Part shown: positions 1 to 7,989 of the stretch, in pieces | How positions within the stretch are numbered: position 1 is the stretch's first letter | Layout of the letters: every line of letters begins with the position of its first letter | Source of the DNA: an uncultured Burkholderiales bacterium | GTDB lineage: Bacteria; Pseudomonadota; Gammaproteobacteria; Burkholderiales; Burkholderiaceae | Assembly (NCBI GenBank): GCA_946480465.1 | Contig: CAMLJY010000077.1 | Coordinates: 1 to 24,360 of the forward strand | Direction of reading: 5' to 3' | Length of the DNA stretch: 24,360 nucleotides | Notes under the pieces: model-generated | Databases searched by the model: none | What the model saw: only the letters and a program-made list of their open reading frames with translations | Told to the model about the DNA's origin: nothing | Position numbers and translations under genes: made by a program

Positions 1-784
1 AGTCCGGGTGGCCTTCGATGGTGCGGCGTGCCGGGTCGTGGCACAGCACGATGGCGTCGGGCTGCGAGCCGTGCAGCAGGCCCAGCGTGACGCCGGCATA
101 GGCGGGGTGGAAGAGTGCCCCCTGGCCTTCGATGACGTCCCAATGGTCCGGCGCGTTGTCGGGCGACAGCTGCTCGGCGGCGCCGGCGACGAAGTCGGAG
201 ATCACCGCATCGATGGCGAGGCCGCTGCCGGTGATCAGCACGCCGGTCTGGCCGGTGGCGCGGAAGGTGGCTGGGGCGCCCTGCGCCTGCAGGGCCTGCG
301 TCAGTGCCAGCGCGGTGTACTTCTTGCCCAGCGCGCAGTCGGTGCCGACGGTGAGCACGCGCCGTCCGCTGCGCTTGCGGCCGGTGCCGGCGGGGTACTG
401 CGCATCGCTGTAGCGCACGTCGATCAGCTTCACGCCGTGGCGGGCGGCGGCGCGCGCCAGGCGGTCGATGGAAGCCAGCCGGGTGTGCAGGCCGCTGACG
501 ATGTCGAGGCCGGCTTCGATGGCGGCTTCGATCGCGTCCAGCCAATGCGGCGGCAGTGCGCCGCCGGCCGGCGCGACGCCGATCACGAGCGAGCCGGCAC
601 CGGCCGCGGCGGCCTCGCGGGGCGTCAAGCGGGGCAGGTCCAGCGTGATGGTGGCCGCGGGCAGCGAGAACTCGCCGGCCACCTTGTCGCGTGCCCAGTC
701 GCGCAGGCCGAACGCGGTCTTGGCGTCGGACTTGACCTGCACGTCGCCGAGGAAGAGGAGGTAGGGATGACGGAGCTGGTGCAT
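1..784 (-). CDS. DUF1611 family protein, DgcN-like D-glutamate N-acetyltransferase (3' end outside the window)
   Basis: The reading frame starts at ATG 784 and stays open to the left edge: 261 codons, with the C-terminus missing. The N-terminal half (about residues 1-130) is an alpha/beta domain. A nucleotide-binding P-loop follows, GTDCALGKKYT at residues 147-157, then the family-typical stretch DVIEGQGALFHPAYAG (216-231) and GSQPDAIVLCHDP (239-251). These motifs place it in DUF1611, whose characterised member DgcN acetylates D-glutamate in a marine D-glutamate catabolic pathway together with DgcA, an enolase-superfamily epimerase. Family membership is well supported; the substrate is inferred from the family. 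The start has no clear Shine-Dalgarno sequence. It lies 281 bp beyond argR on the same strand, so it may belong to the same arginine/glutamate regulon or have its own promoter. Whether dgcA follows cannot be seen. Confidence 0.82.
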   Translation of the reverse strand, partial: MHQLRHPYLLFLGDVQVKSDAKTAFGLRDWARDKVAGEFSLPAATITLDLPRLTPREAAAAGAGSLVIGVAPAGGALPPHWLDAIEAAIEAGLDIVSGLHTRLASIDRLARAAARHGVKLIDVRYSDAQYPAGTGRKRSGRRVLTVGTDCALGKKYTALALTQALQAQGAPATFRATGQTGVLITGSGLAIDAVISDFVAGAAEQLSPDNAPDHWDVIEGQGALFHPAYAGVTLGLLHGSQPDAIVLCHDPARRTIEGHPD

Positions 785-1065
785 GGGGATCGAGCGCTGA
801 AGCGAAGAAGGGTGCGGTCAGCATGCAGACGGCGAGCGGGCTTGGGAAGGCTTGCGCGGGCGGGCTATTCCCTGCGGGATAGCGCGGCACGCGGTGCGGG
901 CGCGGGCCGGTCGGACGGGCCTACCCCGCCGGGGGTAGGTGCGCGGCCACTGCTCCGGCGGGAAGTCGGGTGCTGCCGCGTCTTTTGGATGCCAGCTGCC
1001 GGCCTCCGGGGCCGGGCGGATCACCCGATCGCGCCCCGGGCCGCGTCGGAAGCCGGGCGTGCGAG
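785..1065. other. Intergenic region between argR and the dgcN-like gene, with three hairpins
   Basis: No convincing gene lies in these 281 bases. Three inverted repeats are visible: CCGGCC-N5-GGCCGG at 999-1015, CCTACCCC-N4-GGGGTAGG at 920-939, and GCTATTCCC-TGC-GGGATAGC (one bulged T) at 864-883. None is followed by a T-run on the minus strand, so they are not textbook intrinsic terminators. The two nearest the dgcN-like gene could be operator or mRNA leader structures. No clear -35/-10 pair was seen. Confidence 0.5.
920..939. repeat. Perfect 8-bp inverted repeat upstream of the dgcN-like gene
   Basis: CCTACCCC (920-927) and GGGGTAGG (932-939) are exact reverse complements separated by GCCG. 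The element lies 136 bp in front of the dgcN-like start codon. It could be a regulator-binding palindrome or a stable RNA hairpin. No T-tract follows on either strand. Confidence 0.6.
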
Positions 1066-2016
1066 TCAGCGCGCGATGCTGAGCATCATGCGCTGCCGTT
1101 CCTCGCGCGGGGCGATGCCGAAGATCGAGCTGTAGGTGGTGGAGAAGTGCGAGCCGGACGAGAAGCCGCACATCAAGGCCACCTGCAGCAGCGAGTGGCG
1201 CGTCTCGCGCAGCAGCTTGCGCGCGCGCTGCAGGCGGATGTCGAGGTAGTAACGCGAGGGCACGGTGCCCAGGTGCTGCTTGAAGAGCCGCTCGAGCTGC
1301 CGCCGTGACAGGCCGACCAGCCGCGCCAGCTCGTCGGCCGGCAGCGGCTCTTCGACGTTGGCTTCCATCAGCGCGACCGCCTCGGCCAGCGGCGGCACCA
1401 TGGCCGCGAGCACGCCGGCCGCGGCGCTGCGCTGGCGCGAACCGGGCTCGCGCAGGCGGTCGATGCACAGCGCATCCATCACCTGCAGCGCGATGCCGCT
1501 GCCGGCCAGTTCCTGCACGATGAGCAGGCCGAGGTCGATCGCCGCCAGGCCGCCGCTGCAGGTGGTCCAGCGGCCGCTGACCTCGACGATGGAGGGCGAG
1601 GGCACGACCTCGTCGGCCAGCTGCTCGCAGGCGCCGGCGTCTTCCCAGTGCATGGCCACGCGCTGGCCCCGCGCCTGCGGCTGGCCCGCGAACCAGCGCG
1701 CGGCGGCACCGACGAAGGCGACGGCATGGCCGTGCTCGAGCAGCGGCCACGGGTTCCAGGCCGGATCGGGTGCCTGCGCCAGCACGGCCAGCCCCTTGAC
1801 CGGCGCCTCGCCGGGCGATGCCCGCAGCGGGCGGCAGCGCAGCTGCTCGGCGCCGCGGCGGCGGCTTTCCTCGAAGACCTGGGCGAGCAGCTGCAGCTCC
1901 AGCGGCGGCGCTTCGCCGACCTGCCACAGCAGCACCTCCACCGGCCCCGCCGGCAGGTGCGGCTGCCAGCGCCCGGCGGCCGCGGCGCTGCAGGGGGCAT
2001 CGGCCGGCAGGTTCAT
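1066..2016 (-). CDS. argR: ArgR-like AraC-family transcriptional regulator with GATase1-like domain
   Basis: This is a 316-aa protein. Residues about 25-190 form a DJ-1/PfpI (GATase1-like) domain with the typical WTTCSGGLAAIDLGL motif (150-164). Residues about 209-315 are an AraC double helix-turn-helix, with LSRRQLERLFKQHLG (236-250) and CGFSSGSHFSTTYSSIFG (283-300). This is the architecture of Pseudomonas aeruginosa ArgR, an arginine-responsive activator of the aru (AST) genes and unrelated to the E. coli ArgR repressor. Start ATG 2016 is preferred because it lies 31 nt behind astE and gives the normal family length; the frame can be read further upstream only by running into astE. Its place at the end of the ast operon implies autoregulation with the catabolic genes. 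The symbol follows Pseudomonas and is assigned from architecture and context; GlxA/CdhR-type relatives would look alike in isolation. Confidence 0.82.
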   Translation of the reverse strand: MNLPADAPCSAAAAGRWQPHLPAGPVEVLLWQVGEAPPLELQLLAQVFEESRRRGAEQLRCRPLRASPGEAPVKGLAVLAQAPDPAWNPWPLLEHGHAVAFVGAAARWFAGQPQARGQRVAMHWEDAGACEQLADEVVPSPSIVEVSGRWTTCSGGLAAIDLGLLIVQELAGSGIALQVMDALCIDRLREPGSRQRSAAAGVLAAMVPPLAEAVALMEANVEEPLPADELARLVGLSRRQLERLFKQHLGTVPSRYYLDIRLQRARKLLRETRHSLLQVALMCGFSSGSHFSTTYSSIFGIAPREERQRMMLSIAR

Positions 2017-2047
2017 GAGGGCGAGGGGGACGGGCGCGGCATGGGCG

Positions 2048-3043
2048 TCAGTTCGCCGGGGATGTGGCCACGGTGCCCGGCGCGTCGGCCCCGGCTGCCA
2101 CCGGCGCCACCAGCAGGCAGGCGCGCAAGCCCAGTGCAACGCCCGGATTCGGGAACAGCACGCACTCGCCGGCCTGGCGGGCGTGCACCAGGTCCAGCCG
2201 GTCGCGGGCGACGAGCTGGCCGGGCGCGAGCGCCGCGAAGTTCGGCGCGGTGCCGGGCACCATCAGCTCGAAGTGCTCGCTGCGGCGGATCAGCTCGCGC
2301 GTGACGCGGTAGACCGGCAAGCCGGGTTCGCCCGCGGGCTGCCAGGCGGCCTCGGGCTCGCGCAGCAGCGCATCCAGCGCTGCTTCGAACCGTGCCAGCT
2401 GGCCGGCGTCACCGGTGCCGACCTGGCCCAGCTCCACGGTGCAGGCCAGCGCGCCGCGCTGCGCGGTGAAGGCGCTGAAGGTGACGTTGGGGCCCGGGTT
2501 CAGCACCGCCGCGTCCAGCCCGGCACGGCCCAGCCAGTGCAGCAGCGGAGCCGCATCGGCATCACCCGGGACGATGGCGAAGGCCGGTTTCAGCGAAGGC
2601 CGGATCGTCGTGTGCAGGTCCAGGTGCAGGCTTCGCGCCGTGCCGCTCTCGTCCTGCAGCAGCAGCCCGGTGCAGTGCTGCAGCAGCGCCGCGCGTTCGC
2701 CTTCGCTGCCCCAGGCCGCCGGCCGCGGCCCGGAGCCGAACAGGCGGTTCATGTCGTGGCGGACGAAGCGCCGCCCGGCGGCCAGTGCCTCCAGGTTGCC
2801 CAGCGCGAGCACCAGCTCGACGTTCAGTGACGGCGCCCACGCGGCCCAGCGCGGCAGGCAGCGTGCCAGCATTTCCACCGGCGCGGTTTCGTCGCCATGC
2901 ACGCCGGCGCTCAGCAGCAGCCGGGTGTGCGGCCGGCGGTGCGACGGTCGATAGCGCCATATCGACGCGGCCATCTGCTCGGCCTGCCAGCCGTGGCCGG
3001 CGAAGACGGCAGCGGCGGCGGGAAAGTCAGGGATTCGGTTCAT
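2048..3043 (-). CDS. astE: Succinylglutamate desuccinylase
   Basis: AstE catalyses the last AST step, hydrolysis of N-succinyl-L-glutamate to glutamate and succinate in the cytoplasm. The 331-aa product belongs to the M14-like zinc carboxypeptidase fold shared with aspartoacylase. Zinc ligands are visible in GVHGDETAP (His and Glu) and in HLDLHTT (His). The probable catalytic Glu lies in CTVELGQVG. Length agrees with known AstE proteins of about 320-340 aa. Start ATG 3043 (protein begins MNRIPDF) was chosen over an in-frame ATG at 3109 because the latter would overlap the preceding binding-protein gene. It lies 32 nt after that gene and 31 nt before argR, so it is clearly operonic. In E. coli astE directly follows astB; here four transport, porin and chemotaxis genes and a binding protein separate them. 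Confidence 0.95.
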   Translation of the reverse strand: MNRIPDFPAAAAVFAGHGWQAEQMAASIWRYRPSHRRPHTRLLLSAGVHGDETAPVEMLARCLPRWAAWAPSLNVELVLALGNLEALAAGRRFVRHDMNRLFGSGPRPAAWGSEGERAALLQHCTGLLLQDESGTARSLHLDLHTTIRPSLKPAFAIVPGDADAAPLLHWLGRAGLDAAVLNPGPNVTFSAFTAQRGALACTVELGQVGTGDAGQLARFEAALDALLREPEAAWQPAGEPGLPVYRVTRELIRRSEHFELMVPGTAPNFAALAPGQLVARDRLDLVHARQAGECVLFPNPGVALGLRACLLVAPVAAGADAPGTVATSPAN

Positions 3044-3075
3044 GGTCGGGGCCGGGGTGAAGCGGGGGCGGCGGC

Positions 3076-4242
3076 TTACCAGTTGCTGGAGCGGGCGATC
3101 AAGCGCCACTGCCCCTTGGACACGCCGTACAGGCTGATCGCGCCGTAGCGCGGTTCGCCGTCGGGCGCGAAACGCAGATAACCCGTGATGGGCACGGCCG
3201 GGTCCAGCTGCGGCAGCGCTTGGACCAGCACGGCCGGGTCGCTGCTGCCCTTGATGGCCACCGCCTGCGCCAGCAGGTGCACCGCGTCGTACACGTAGTG
3301 CGCGGTCTCCGCCGGCGGCTCCTGGTGGCGGGTCTTGTAGCGGGTGGCGAACTCGCGGCCCCTGGCGCCGAACTCCGGTGCTTCGGTGACGGGCGTCGTC
3401 GCGATGAAGCGGCGCAGCTGCGTCGCCTCCGGCGGCAGCGGGCCCGTCTTCAGCGTGTCGCCGCCGAGCACCGCCACATGCTGCAGGCCACGCCGGATCA
3501 ATCCCTGCAGCAGGGCGCGCACCTGCGCCAGCTCCATCGTCGTGATCAGCACCGCCACCTGGCGCCGCTCGATGGCCGCGTAGATCTCCGGGAAGTCGGT
3601 GGCCTGGGGGTCGCAGGTGCGGCGCAGCGCCACGGTCTGCCGGCCTTCGCCCAGCCGGCGGGCAACGCTTTCGGCCAGGCCCCGGGCGTAGACGGAGCCG
3701 TCGTCGATGACCGCGAATCCTTGGCCCTGGAACTCGTCGGTCGCATGGCGGGCCAGCGCGCGGGCCTGCATCTCGTCGTTGGCGATCAGGCGGAAGGTGG
3801 TGCGCAGGCCCAGCTGCGTCAGCCGTGGATGGGTGGTGGCGCTGAGTTCGGGCACGCCGTGGCGGGCATAGACCGGCGCGGCGGCCATCGCGCAGGCCGA
3901 GGTGAGGTGGCCGACGACGGCACTGACGTCCTGCTTCGCCAGCGCCTCGGCGGCGCGCACCGCGGCGGCCTCGTCGGCCTGGTCGTCGGCTTCGAAGATG
4001 CGCACCGCCACGCGGGCGCCGGGCAGGCCGCCGGCGCCGCCGGACTGGGCGGCGTGGATGTCCTCCGCGGCCATCTGCGCGGCGCGAACCAGGTTGCGGC
4101 CTTCGGCGCCGAGGGGACCGCTGAGCGGCATCGCGATGCCGATGCGCAGCTCGATCGGGCCGCGGCTGCAGGCGCCCAGCCCGAGGGCCGAGCAGGCCAG
4201 TGCCGCGGGCACGGTGACACGGAGGCGGTGGCAGGGCTTCAT
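3076..4242 (-). CDS. Branched-chain-type (Leu/Ile/Val) ABC substrate-binding lipoprotein without adjacent permease
   Basis: The 388-aa protein starts with a lipoprotein signal: basic n-region, hydrophobic core and a lipobox LGAC ending at Cys25. The mature part begins with IELRIGIAMPLSGPLGAEGRN (split here as the HAAT-type start at about 30-50), followed by a type 1 periplasmic binding fold to residue 388. An excellent ribosome-binding site (GAGGAG, 6 nt from ATG 4242) supports the start. Genes for the membrane and ATPase parts of a HAAT transporter (livHMGF-like) are absent from this window. It lies 19 nt behind the chemoreceptor gene, so it may present a ligand to that receptor rather than, or as well as, feed a transporter encoded elsewhere. 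The ligand is unknown; an amino acid from the arginine/glutamate group is the obvious guess from context. Confidence 0.88.
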   Translation of the reverse strand: MKPCHRLRVTVPAALACSALGLGACSRGPIELRIGIAMPLSGPLGAEGRNLVRAAQMAAEDIHAAQSGGAGGLPGARVAVRIFEADDQADEAAAVRAAEALAKQDVSAVVGHLTSACAMAAAPVYARHGVPELSATTHPRLTQLGLRTTFRLIANDEMQARALARHATDEFQGQGFAVIDDGSVYARGLAESVARRLGEGRQTVALRRTCDPQATDFPEIYAAIERRQVAVLITTMELAQVRALLQGLIRRGLQHVAVLGGDTLKTGPLPPEATQLRRFIATTPVTEAPEFGARGREFATRYKTRHQEPPAETAHYVYDAVHLLAQAVAIKGSSDPAVLVQALPQLDPAVPITGYLRFAPDGEPRYGAISLYGVSKGQWRLIARSSNW

Positions 4243-4261
4243 CGGGAACTCCTCGGGCTGC

Positions 4262-5806
4262 TCAGCTCAGCTTGAAGGCCGCCACGGATTCGGCGAGCCG
4301 GTCGGCCTGGTCCTTCAGGCTTTGCGCCGCGGCGGCGGCCTGTTCGACCAGGGCCGCGTTCTGCTGCGTCGCGCCGTCGATCTCGGCCATCGATGCGCCC
4401 ACCGCCTCGATCGCGTCGCGCTGCTCGGTGGCCGAGCGGCTGATCGCGCCGACGTGCTCGGAGACCGCACGGGCGCTGCCGATCAACGCGGTGATGCCGC
4501 TGCCGGCCTGGCGCGCCAGCTGCATGCCTTCGTCGGCCTGGCCGCGCGCTTCGGCCAGCAGGCCGCGCACTTCGGACGCCGCTTCGCGGCAGCGTTCGGC
4601 CAGCTGCCGCACGTTCGATGCGACGACCGCGAAGCCGCGGCCGCGTTCGCCGGCGTTCGAGGCTTCGACGGCCGCGTTCAGGCCGAGGATGTGGGTCTGC
4701 GTGGCGATGTCGTCGATCAGCGCGGTGATCTGCTGGATGCGCTGCGTGGCCTGCAGGATGCGCTGCATGGTCTCGACGACGCGGCCGACGCGCTCGCCGT
4801 CGCGCTGGGCGGCGACGAACATGGTGTCCGCCGCGCCGCTGGCGGCCTGGGCGCCACCGGCGCTGAGCACGATCGAGTCGGACACGCGCTGCACCGCAAA
4901 GGACGCGGCCTGCAGGCTGGCAGCCTGGCGTTCGGTACGCACCGACAGGTCGAGGTTGCCGTTGGCGATCTCGGTGGCGGCCATGGCCACCGATTCGACG
5001 CTGCCGCCGACACCGGCCACCAGCGCCTGCAGCTGCGCGCGCATGTCCTCCAGCGCCTGCAGCAGGTGGCCGAATTCGTCGCCGCGCGGCATGAAGCCGG
5101 CAGGCGCCAGGTTGCCGGCCGCCACGCGGCGCGCGATGGCGACGGCCTCGGCCAGCGGCCGCATGATGGCGCGGCGCATCAGCAGCGCCCCGGCGATGAC
5201 GATGGCGGCGAACAGCGCCAGCAGCGCCAGCGCGGTGGCCCGTGCCTGGCGCGACGAGGCTCGCATCTGGGCGCGCGCCTCGTCGGCCCGGGTGACCAGG
5301 GCCTGCGCCAGCTGCGCCACCTGGCGGTCAGCGGCCTCGATGCCCTGGCGCGGTTCTTCCATCGTGCCGTCGGCGATCGACGCATCGCCGAGCAGGCCCT
5401 GCTTGACGGCAGCCAGGGTCTCCTGGAAGCCGGTTTCGTAGCGCTTGAGATGAGCGTCCACGGCAGCCAGGGTCCCGCCCTGCCCCTCCAGGGCGCCCAC
5501 GCTGCCGCGCAGGCCGGCCAGCGCGCTGCGCAGTTCCTGCATCGCCTGGCTCCAGCTGGCCGCGCGCAGCTCCATCAGGTCGGCGTGCGCGGTGGCGACG
5601 ATCGCCTCCTGCTCGTGGCGGCGGGCGCGGGCCAGCGCGGCGCGCACGGCGGTGACCTGACGCACCGCGTCCGCGGCGGCGGCGATGGACTGCGCGCGCG
5701 CCAGCAGCCGCTGCTGGGTCAGCAGGCCGACGGCTGTGACGGCGACGACGATGAGCAGGGCCAGCGCCGCGCTGGCGCTGAGCTTGGCCGAGACGGTCTT
5801 CAGCAC
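4262..5806 (-). CDS. Methyl-accepting chemotaxis protein with atypical hairpin tip
   Basis: A 514-aa chemoreceptor. Residues about 10-29 form TM1, 30-190 a helical periplasmic sensor of four-helix-bundle (4HB/TarH-like) type, 191-210 TM2, 211-265 a HAMP domain, and 266-514 the cytoplasmic signalling coiled coil. The hairpin tip (about 366-403) reads DIATQTHILGLNAAVEASNAGE followed by RGRGFAVVASNVRQLAE. Compared with the usual VEAARAGE and VVAxEVR, it has Asn at the position of the conserved trimer-contact Arg (Tsr R388) and Asn for the Glu of EVR. No C-terminal CheR-tethering pentapeptide is present. The start is GTG 5806, backed by AGGGGG 5 nt upstream; an overlapping ATG at 5822 opens only a very short frame. 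It lies inside the arginine operon, which suggests chemotaxis to arginine or a related amino acid, directly or through the adjacent binding protein. Confidence 0.92.
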   Translation of the reverse strand: MLKTVSAKLSASAALALLIVVAVTAVGLLTQQRLLARAQSIAAAADAVRQVTAVRAALARARRHEQEAIVATAHADLMELRAASWSQAMQELRSALAGLRGSVGALEGQGGTLAAVDAHLKRYETGFQETLAAVKQGLLGDASIADGTMEEPRQGIEAADRQVAQLAQALVTRADEARAQMRASSRQARATALALLALFAAIVIAGALLMRRAIMRPLAEAVAIARRVAAGNLAPAGFMPRGDEFGHLLQALEDMRAQLQALVAGVGGSVESVAMAATEIANGNLDLSVRTERQAASLQAASFAVQRVSDSIVLSAGGAQAASGAADTMFVAAQRDGERVGRVVETMQRILQATQRIQQITALIDDIATQTHILGLNAAVEASNAGERGRGFAVVASNVRQLAERCREAASEVRGLLAEARGQADEGMQLARQAGSGITALIGSARAVSEHVGAISRSATEQRDAIEAVGASMAEIDGATQQNAALVEQAAAAAQSLKDQADRLAESVAAFKLS

Positions 5807-5843
5807 GTGCGCCCCCTGCCCATGGTGTCGCCTGCCGCGGTGC

Positions 5844-7142
5844 TCAGAACGAGTAGCGGCCCATCAGGTCGATGCGCGACAACTTGCCGCGGCCGCTGGC
5901 GAAGGTGTGGCGGCGGCCGCCGACGTACTCGACGCCCAGCTCGATGTTCTTGAGCGGCGAGTAGATGACGCCGGCGTGCAGCTGCTGCAGGCGCCGGTTG
6001 GCATCGCCCAGCGCCAGGAACTCGTCGCTGACGTGGGCGCGCGATTCCTCGTACGACAGGTTGCTGCGCAGCTGGCCGTTGAAGGTGTGGGCCCAGCCGA
6101 GCGCGAAGCCGACGTTGCGGTCGAACAGGAACCGGGTGCCGTCGAAGCGGTAGCCGTTGGAGCCGATCATGTTGTCGAAGTCGCCTTCGACCCGGGCCGC
6201 GGTGGCCAGCAGCAGGTCCTGGTCGCCGAGCTTGAAGCTGCCGCCCAGGCCGATTCCCCAGCCGCGCTTGCGTGCGCCGCCGGCGTCGCGCTTTTCATGC
6301 GTTAGAACGCGCAGGTTGAGGCCGCCCCAGTCGAAGCCCTTGTCCACGCGTGCGACGGCATGCGGGAGGCGTTCGCCGCTGCTGCCACCGCCGAACTGGT
6401 CTTCCGGATCCTCCAGCGCGAAGGCCAGCTTCAGGCCCGCGCTCGGATCGCCCCAGGTGTAGCGCACCTGCGTTCGGCGCGAGAAGGGCACGCCGAGCTG
6501 CGCGTTGAAGTCCACCGTCTCGGTGGTGTTGTCCAGGTCCATGAAGGTGGACCAGGTCTGGCCGACCAGCCAGCCGGCGTACTCGCCGTAGGCATGGCGC
6601 AGGCGCAGGCGGTTGCGGTTGCAGCTGCTGCCGCAGTATGCGTAGAAGTCCATCTCCAGCCTGGTGGCGAAGACGCCGTGCGGCGTCGGCGTGGCCGACT
6701 CGATGCCGAATCGCGAGGCCTGCGCGGTCAGCCGCGTCTGGCCCTTGGTGGCGCCGGCATCGCGCAGCGGCTGCTCCATCAGGTTGCTGAAGTGGTCGCC
6801 GCGCGCGGTGGCCTCGGTGTCGTGCAGCAGGTGGGCCTCGGCGTAGCCGTACAGGCGCAGCGAGGTTTCGGAGCCGGGCAGGCGGAAGCTGCCGGGGATG
6901 TCGCCGGCGACGACCGCGTCCTTCTGCTTCAGCTCCACCTGCTGCAGGCGTTCGCCCCAGCCGCTGGCGTCGGCGGGTGCGGGGCCGCGCTGCTGCTTCA
7001 GCTCGGCCACTTCCTTGCGCAGGCGCTGCAGCTCCTGGCGCAGTTCGTCGATGTCCTTGCCGGCCTGCGCATGCGCCGGTGCTGCGCTGGCGGCCGCGGC
7101 GGCGGCGGCCAGTGCGATCAGCGTTCTGTGGGTCCTCGTCAT
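5844..7142 (-). CDS. DcaP-like trimeric outer-membrane porin
   Basis: The 432-aa protein has a Sec signal peptide with a probable cut after AHA (residue 25). A short heptad coiled coil follows (about 29-52, DIDELRQELQRLRKEVAEL), then an antiparallel beta-barrel of alternating hydrophobic residues that ends in aromatic YSF, the outer-membrane assembly signal. The motifs SLRLYGYAEAHLL and RLEMDFYAY, and the N-terminal coiled coil, fit the DcaP-like porin family. DcaP of Acinetobacter takes up dicarboxylic and small anionic compounds, so succinate-type or amino acid substrates are conceivable here. A strong ribosome-binding site (GAGGAG, 5 nt before ATG 7142) supports the start. It lies between the transporter ATPase and the chemoreceptor, so it probably supplies the outer-membrane step of the uptake route. 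Confidence 0.85.
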   Translation of the reverse strand: MTRTHRTLIALAAAAAAASAAPAHAQAGKDIDELRQELQRLRKEVAELKQQRGPAPADASGWGERLQQVELKQKDAVVAGDIPGSFRLPGSETSLRLYGYAEAHLLHDTEATARGDHFSNLMEQPLRDAGATKGQTRLTAQASRFGIESATPTPHGVFATRLEMDFYAYCGSSCNRNRLRLRHAYGEYAGWLVGQTWSTFMDLDNTTETVDFNAQLGVPFSRRTQVRYTWGDPSAGLKLAFALEDPEDQFGGGSSGERLPHAVARVDKGFDWGGLNLRVLTHEKRDAGGARKRGWGIGLGGSFKLGDQDLLLATAARVEGDFDNMIGSNGYRFDGTRFLFDRNVGFALGWAHTFNGQLRSNLSYEESRAHVSDEFLALGDANRRLQQLHAGVIYSPLKNIELGVEYVGGRRHTFASGRGKLSRIDLMGRYSF

Positions 7143-7153
7143 CGTGTCTCCTC

Positions 7154-7193
7154 GGGTGGTGGCGGGGTGGTCGGGGGGCGTCGGGTCGCGGGG
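7154..7193 (+). other. Putative G-quadruplex sequence on the template strand of the operon
   Basis: Five runs of three or more G occur in 40 bases on the plus strand (7154-7156, 7164-7167, 7173-7178, 7183-7185, 7190-7193), with loops of 7, 5, 4 and 4 nt. They fall in the 85-bp gap between the ATPase and porin genes. Because the operon is read from the minus strand, the G-rich strand is the transcription template. High overall GC makes chance occurrence quite possible. Confidence 0.35.
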
Positions 7194-7227
7194 CGGCGCT
7201 CGGTGGTTGGTGCTGGGTGGTCCGCGA

Positions 7228-7989
7228 TCAGTGGGCGATCTGGCCCAGGAAGGCCCGGATGCGCTCGTCGTGCTGGTCGCCGAAGAACTGCGCCGGCGGC
7301 GCGTCCTGCGCGATGCGGCCCTGGTCGAAGAAGAGGATGCGGTCGCCCACCTCGCGGGCGAAGCCCATCTCGTGGGTGACGACGAGCATGGTCATGCCGC
7401 TCTTCGCGAGCTGCTTCATCACGTCCAGCACTTCCTTGACCATCTCCGGGTCCAGCGCCGAGGTGGGCTCGTCGAACAGCATCACGCGCGGCTTCATCGC
7501 CAGCGCGCGGGCGATGGCGACGCGCTGCTGCTGCCCGCCGGACAGCGCGAAGGGGTGCTTGTGCGCATGCGCCTTCAGGCCGACGCGCTCCAGCAGCTCC
7601 ATCGCGGTGTGCTGGGCCTCGTCGCGGCGCAGGCGGCGCACCCGGCGCGGCGCCAGCACCACGTTCTCCAGCACCGTGAGGTGCGGGAACAGGTTGAACT
7701 GCTGGAAGACCATGCCGACCTCGGCGCGCAGGGCTTCGAGCTGGCGCTGGTTGTCGCAGACCTCGATGTCGTCGACGACGATGCGGCCGCTGTCGTGCAC
7801 CTCCAGCCGGTTCAGCGTGCGCAGCAGCGTGCTCTTGCCCGAGCCCGAGGCGCCGACGATGACCGCCACCTCGCCGGCGTTGAACTGCGTGCTGACGTCG
7901 CGCAGCACGTGGTGCGGGCCGAAGCGCTTGTTGACCTTGTCGACGGTGATCAGCGGCGTGCTGCGGGGACCGTTGGCGGCGCGGCTCAT
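7228..7989 (-). CDS. Polar amino acid ABC transporter ATP-binding protein
   Basis: A 253-aa ATPase of the PAAT (HisP/GlnQ/ArtP) class. Visible motifs: Walker [10 protein letters not shown] (46-54), Q-loop FQQFNLFPH (95-103), signature LSGGQQQR (149-156), Walker [13 protein letters not shown] (169-180) and H-loop His in VVTHEMGFA (about 206). It energises uptake through the permease encoded just upstream. Start ATG 7989 overlaps the permease stop as ATGA, so translation is probably coupled. The frame is open far upstream, but that part is a shadow of the permease gene. Neighbouring AST enzymes imply arginine and/or ornithine as substrate; the sequence alone does not tell which. Confidence 0.93.
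   Translation of the reverse strand: MSRAANGPRSTPLITVDKVNKRFGPHHVLRDVSTQFNAGEVAVIVGASGSGKSTLLRTLNRLEVHDSGRIVVDDIEVCDNQRQLEALRAEVGMVFQQFNLFPHLTVLENVVLAPRRVRRLRRDEAQHTAMELLERVGLKAHAHKHPFALSGGQQQRVAIARALAMKPRVMLFDEPTSALDPEMVKEVLDVMKQLAKSGMTMLVVTHEMGFAREVGDRILFFDQGRIAQDAPPAQFFGDQHDERIRAFLGQIAH

Noticed and set aside
999..1015. Intrinsic terminator of argR
   Set aside because: The hairpin CCGGCC-N5-GGCCGG is not followed by a T-run on the minus strand, so it is listed only as a hairpin.
8..1135. Long plus-strand open frame of 375 codons at the left edge
   Set aside because: It is antisense to the DUF1611 gene, rich in Arg/Gly/Ala without domains, and runs through intergenic sequence. GC-rich DNA often leaves such frames open opposite real genes.
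1265..6305. Several long plus-strand frames opposite argR, astE, the binding protein and the chemoreceptor (up to 683 codons)
   Set aside because: All lie opposite genes with clear families and show only low-complexity, His/Gln/Arg-rich translation.
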